From: DATKZB01 sp035528235
Lineage (GTDB): Bacteria; Planctomycetota; Phycisphaerae; FEN-1346
Length of the DNA stretch: 12,301 nucleotides
Direction: 5' to 3'
Assembly (NCBI GenBank): GCA_035528235.1
Contig: DATKZB010000366.1
Coordinates: 1-12,301, forward strand
Numbering within the stretch: position 1 is the stretch's first letter; the number at the start of each line of letters is the position of its first letter. Shown piece after piece: positions 11,372 to 12,301 of this stretch. The translations under genes were made by a program, and so were the position numbers. Under the pieces are notes generated by a model. The model was given only the letters and a program-made list of their open reading frames with translations. It was not told the DNA's origin and searched no databases.

Positions 11372-12301
11372 GTGGCGATTGAATTCCAATGCGAGTGCGG
11401 CGCCCGGTGCACCGCCGACGAATCGGAGGTCGGCCGCCTGTTCCACTGCGAGGCCTGCGGACTGGATACGCCCGTGCCGTCGCCCAAGGATGCGGCCAAG
11501 TCGCTTCCGGCCGACCCGGGCGACCTGGTCGACGCCCAGGCCCACAAGGCGGCTGCCGACGAGATGGTCCACCAGGTGGTGGCGGCGCGCGGCACCGAAG
11601 GCACGGGCGTCAAACACCGGGCGGACCTCGATGCCCTTCGCCAGGAAACCGCGGCCGACGGCGACGTGACCACCGCCGCCGAGAAGCGGCGGGCCGATGC
11701 CGAGGCCCTGCGCCAGCAGTTGGGTTCGCGCGGCGGCATCGCCGAGATGGCCCGCGAGTTGGGGGTTGGACGCGACGAGAAGGCCGGTGGCCCGGGACCC
11801 GCCACCATCTCGGCGGCCGAACTCGGGCCCAGGACCGTCCGCCCCGTCCGGAAGGGGCCCCCGAAGGGCGCCGAGCGCGCCGCTCACCACATCGGAATCA
11901 AGCGGGCCATCTGGATACCGTCGCTGGCCATCGGCCTGGTGTGCATGGGCCTCGGCGCGTACTGTTTCTTCCCCAGTTCCGACAATCCGTACGCGCGGCA
12001 CCTGGAGCGGTTCCGCGAGGAACTTGAGACGGCGCAGATCGGGGAGTTCGACGTCGTCCAGGTCGGCGAGACCTGGTGGGCGGTCCCCAAGGGGGCCGCG
12101 CATTCGGCCAGCGCCAGCGGCATGGTCTACTACCAGAATGCCGCCGGGTTCGACGAGCTTGCCGTCCAGGCCGACGACTACGCCAAGAACCAGAACTACC
12201 AGAGCGGCCGGCACAGCCAGTACATGGGGTTCGGGTTCGGCCTGCTGGCCGTCGGCGCCGTCCTGGTGGTGCTGAGCATCGTGACGTACCGCGACGTCCG
12301 G
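11372..12301 (+). CDS. Zinc-ribbon membrane protein, right-truncated by window edge
   Basis: 310 codons visible, open to the edge. It starts at a GTG (11372) with a strong AAGGAG (11360-11365) 6 bp upstream. The N-terminal ribbon has C7-E-C9-G and C26-E-A-C29 (MAIEFQCECG and LFHCEACGL). A long charged Ala/Asp/Glu/Arg-rich linker (about 35-170) has helical stretches such as EKRRADAEALRQQLGSRGG, and helix 1 follows at about 180-200. A region of about 80 residues (PYARHLERFREELETAQIGE, then VQVGETWWAVPKG) separates it from helix 2 (about 284-306, GFGFGLLAVGAVLVVLSIV). The protein continues beyond YRDVR. Antisense frames here lack such signals. It has the same design as the gene at 7043-7639, a metal-binding head on a membrane anchor. 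No function assigned. Confidence 0.82.
   Translation, partial: MAIEFQCECGARCTADESEVGRLFHCEACGLDTPVPSPKDAAKSLPADPGDLVDAQAHKAAADEMVHQVVAARGTEGTGVKHRADLDALRQETAADGDVTTAAEKRRADAEALRQQLGSRGGIAEMARELGVGRDEKAGGPGPATISAAELGPRTVRPVRKGPPKGAERAAHHIGIKRAIWIPSLAIGLVCMGLGAYCFFPSSDNPYARHLERFREELETAQIGEFDVVQVGETWWAVPKGAAHSASASGMVYYQNAAGFDELAVQADDYAKNQNYQSGRHSQYMGFGFGLLAVGAVLVVLSIVTYRDVR

Noticed and set aside
11174..12214. 346-codon minus-strand frame at the right end
   Set aside because: It is opposite the GTG-started zinc-ribbon gene, which has a strong ribosome site, Cys motif and membrane helices.

Overview
The window is a high-GC bacterial chromosome segment with no rRNA, tRNA or CRISPR array that I can see. 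The protein styles suggest Planctomycetota, perhaps a Phycisphaerae-like lineage: a trypsin-like lipoprotein carrying a PA14 domain, a Tat-exported sugar-isomerase-like TIM barrel, an ECF sigma operon with a zinc-binding anti-sigma factor, two zinc-ribbon membrane proteins, and many GC-rich hairpin repeats between genes. This is inference from family style; no marker gene proves it.

Region 1 (1-360) is debris: an MFS-transporter-like reading frame that runs off the left edge, joined to a decayed start of a REP-associated (Y1-type) transposase. Region 2 (about 342-2218) is a clearly lower-GC block on the minus strand. It holds a 205-residue membrane protein with a likely winged-helix tail, a possible 35-residue ORF just upstream of it, and a 273-residue two-helix membrane protein with duplicated coiled-coil segments. 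Similar inverted motifs (ATTGT...GTGTCCCC) flank the block, so it may be a mobilised cargo. It is the best place in the window to look for something undescribed. Region 3 (2115-2648) is a repeat- and promoter-rich spacer with two copies of a TATAAT-bearing segment exactly 270 bp apart and several strong hairpins.

Region 4 (2649-5129, plus strand) holds the protease-PDZ-PA14 lipoprotein and the Tat-secreted TIM-barrel protein. The latter converges on a dihydrouridine synthase (5361-6374, minus) across a spacer full of palindromic repeats. Region 5 (6610-7639, plus) has a short PilZ protein and a zinc-ribbon membrane protein. The latter is preceded by a well-spaced promoter whose start site lies in an 8-bp inverted repeat. 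Region 6 (7647-9459, minus) is a compact operon: ECF sigma factor, anti-sigma factor (overlapping by 4 bp) and a small secreted protein. Region 7 has an inverted pair of hairpin repeats, the MgtE magnesium transporter (9804-11171, minus) with its own sigma-70-like promoter, and a divergent zinc-ribbon membrane protein starting at a GTG (11372) and cut by the right edge.

The core genes (tRNA modification, magnesium uptake, c-di-GMP sensing, envelope signalling and proteolysis) look like ordinary chromosome. The left 2.2 kb looks accessory.
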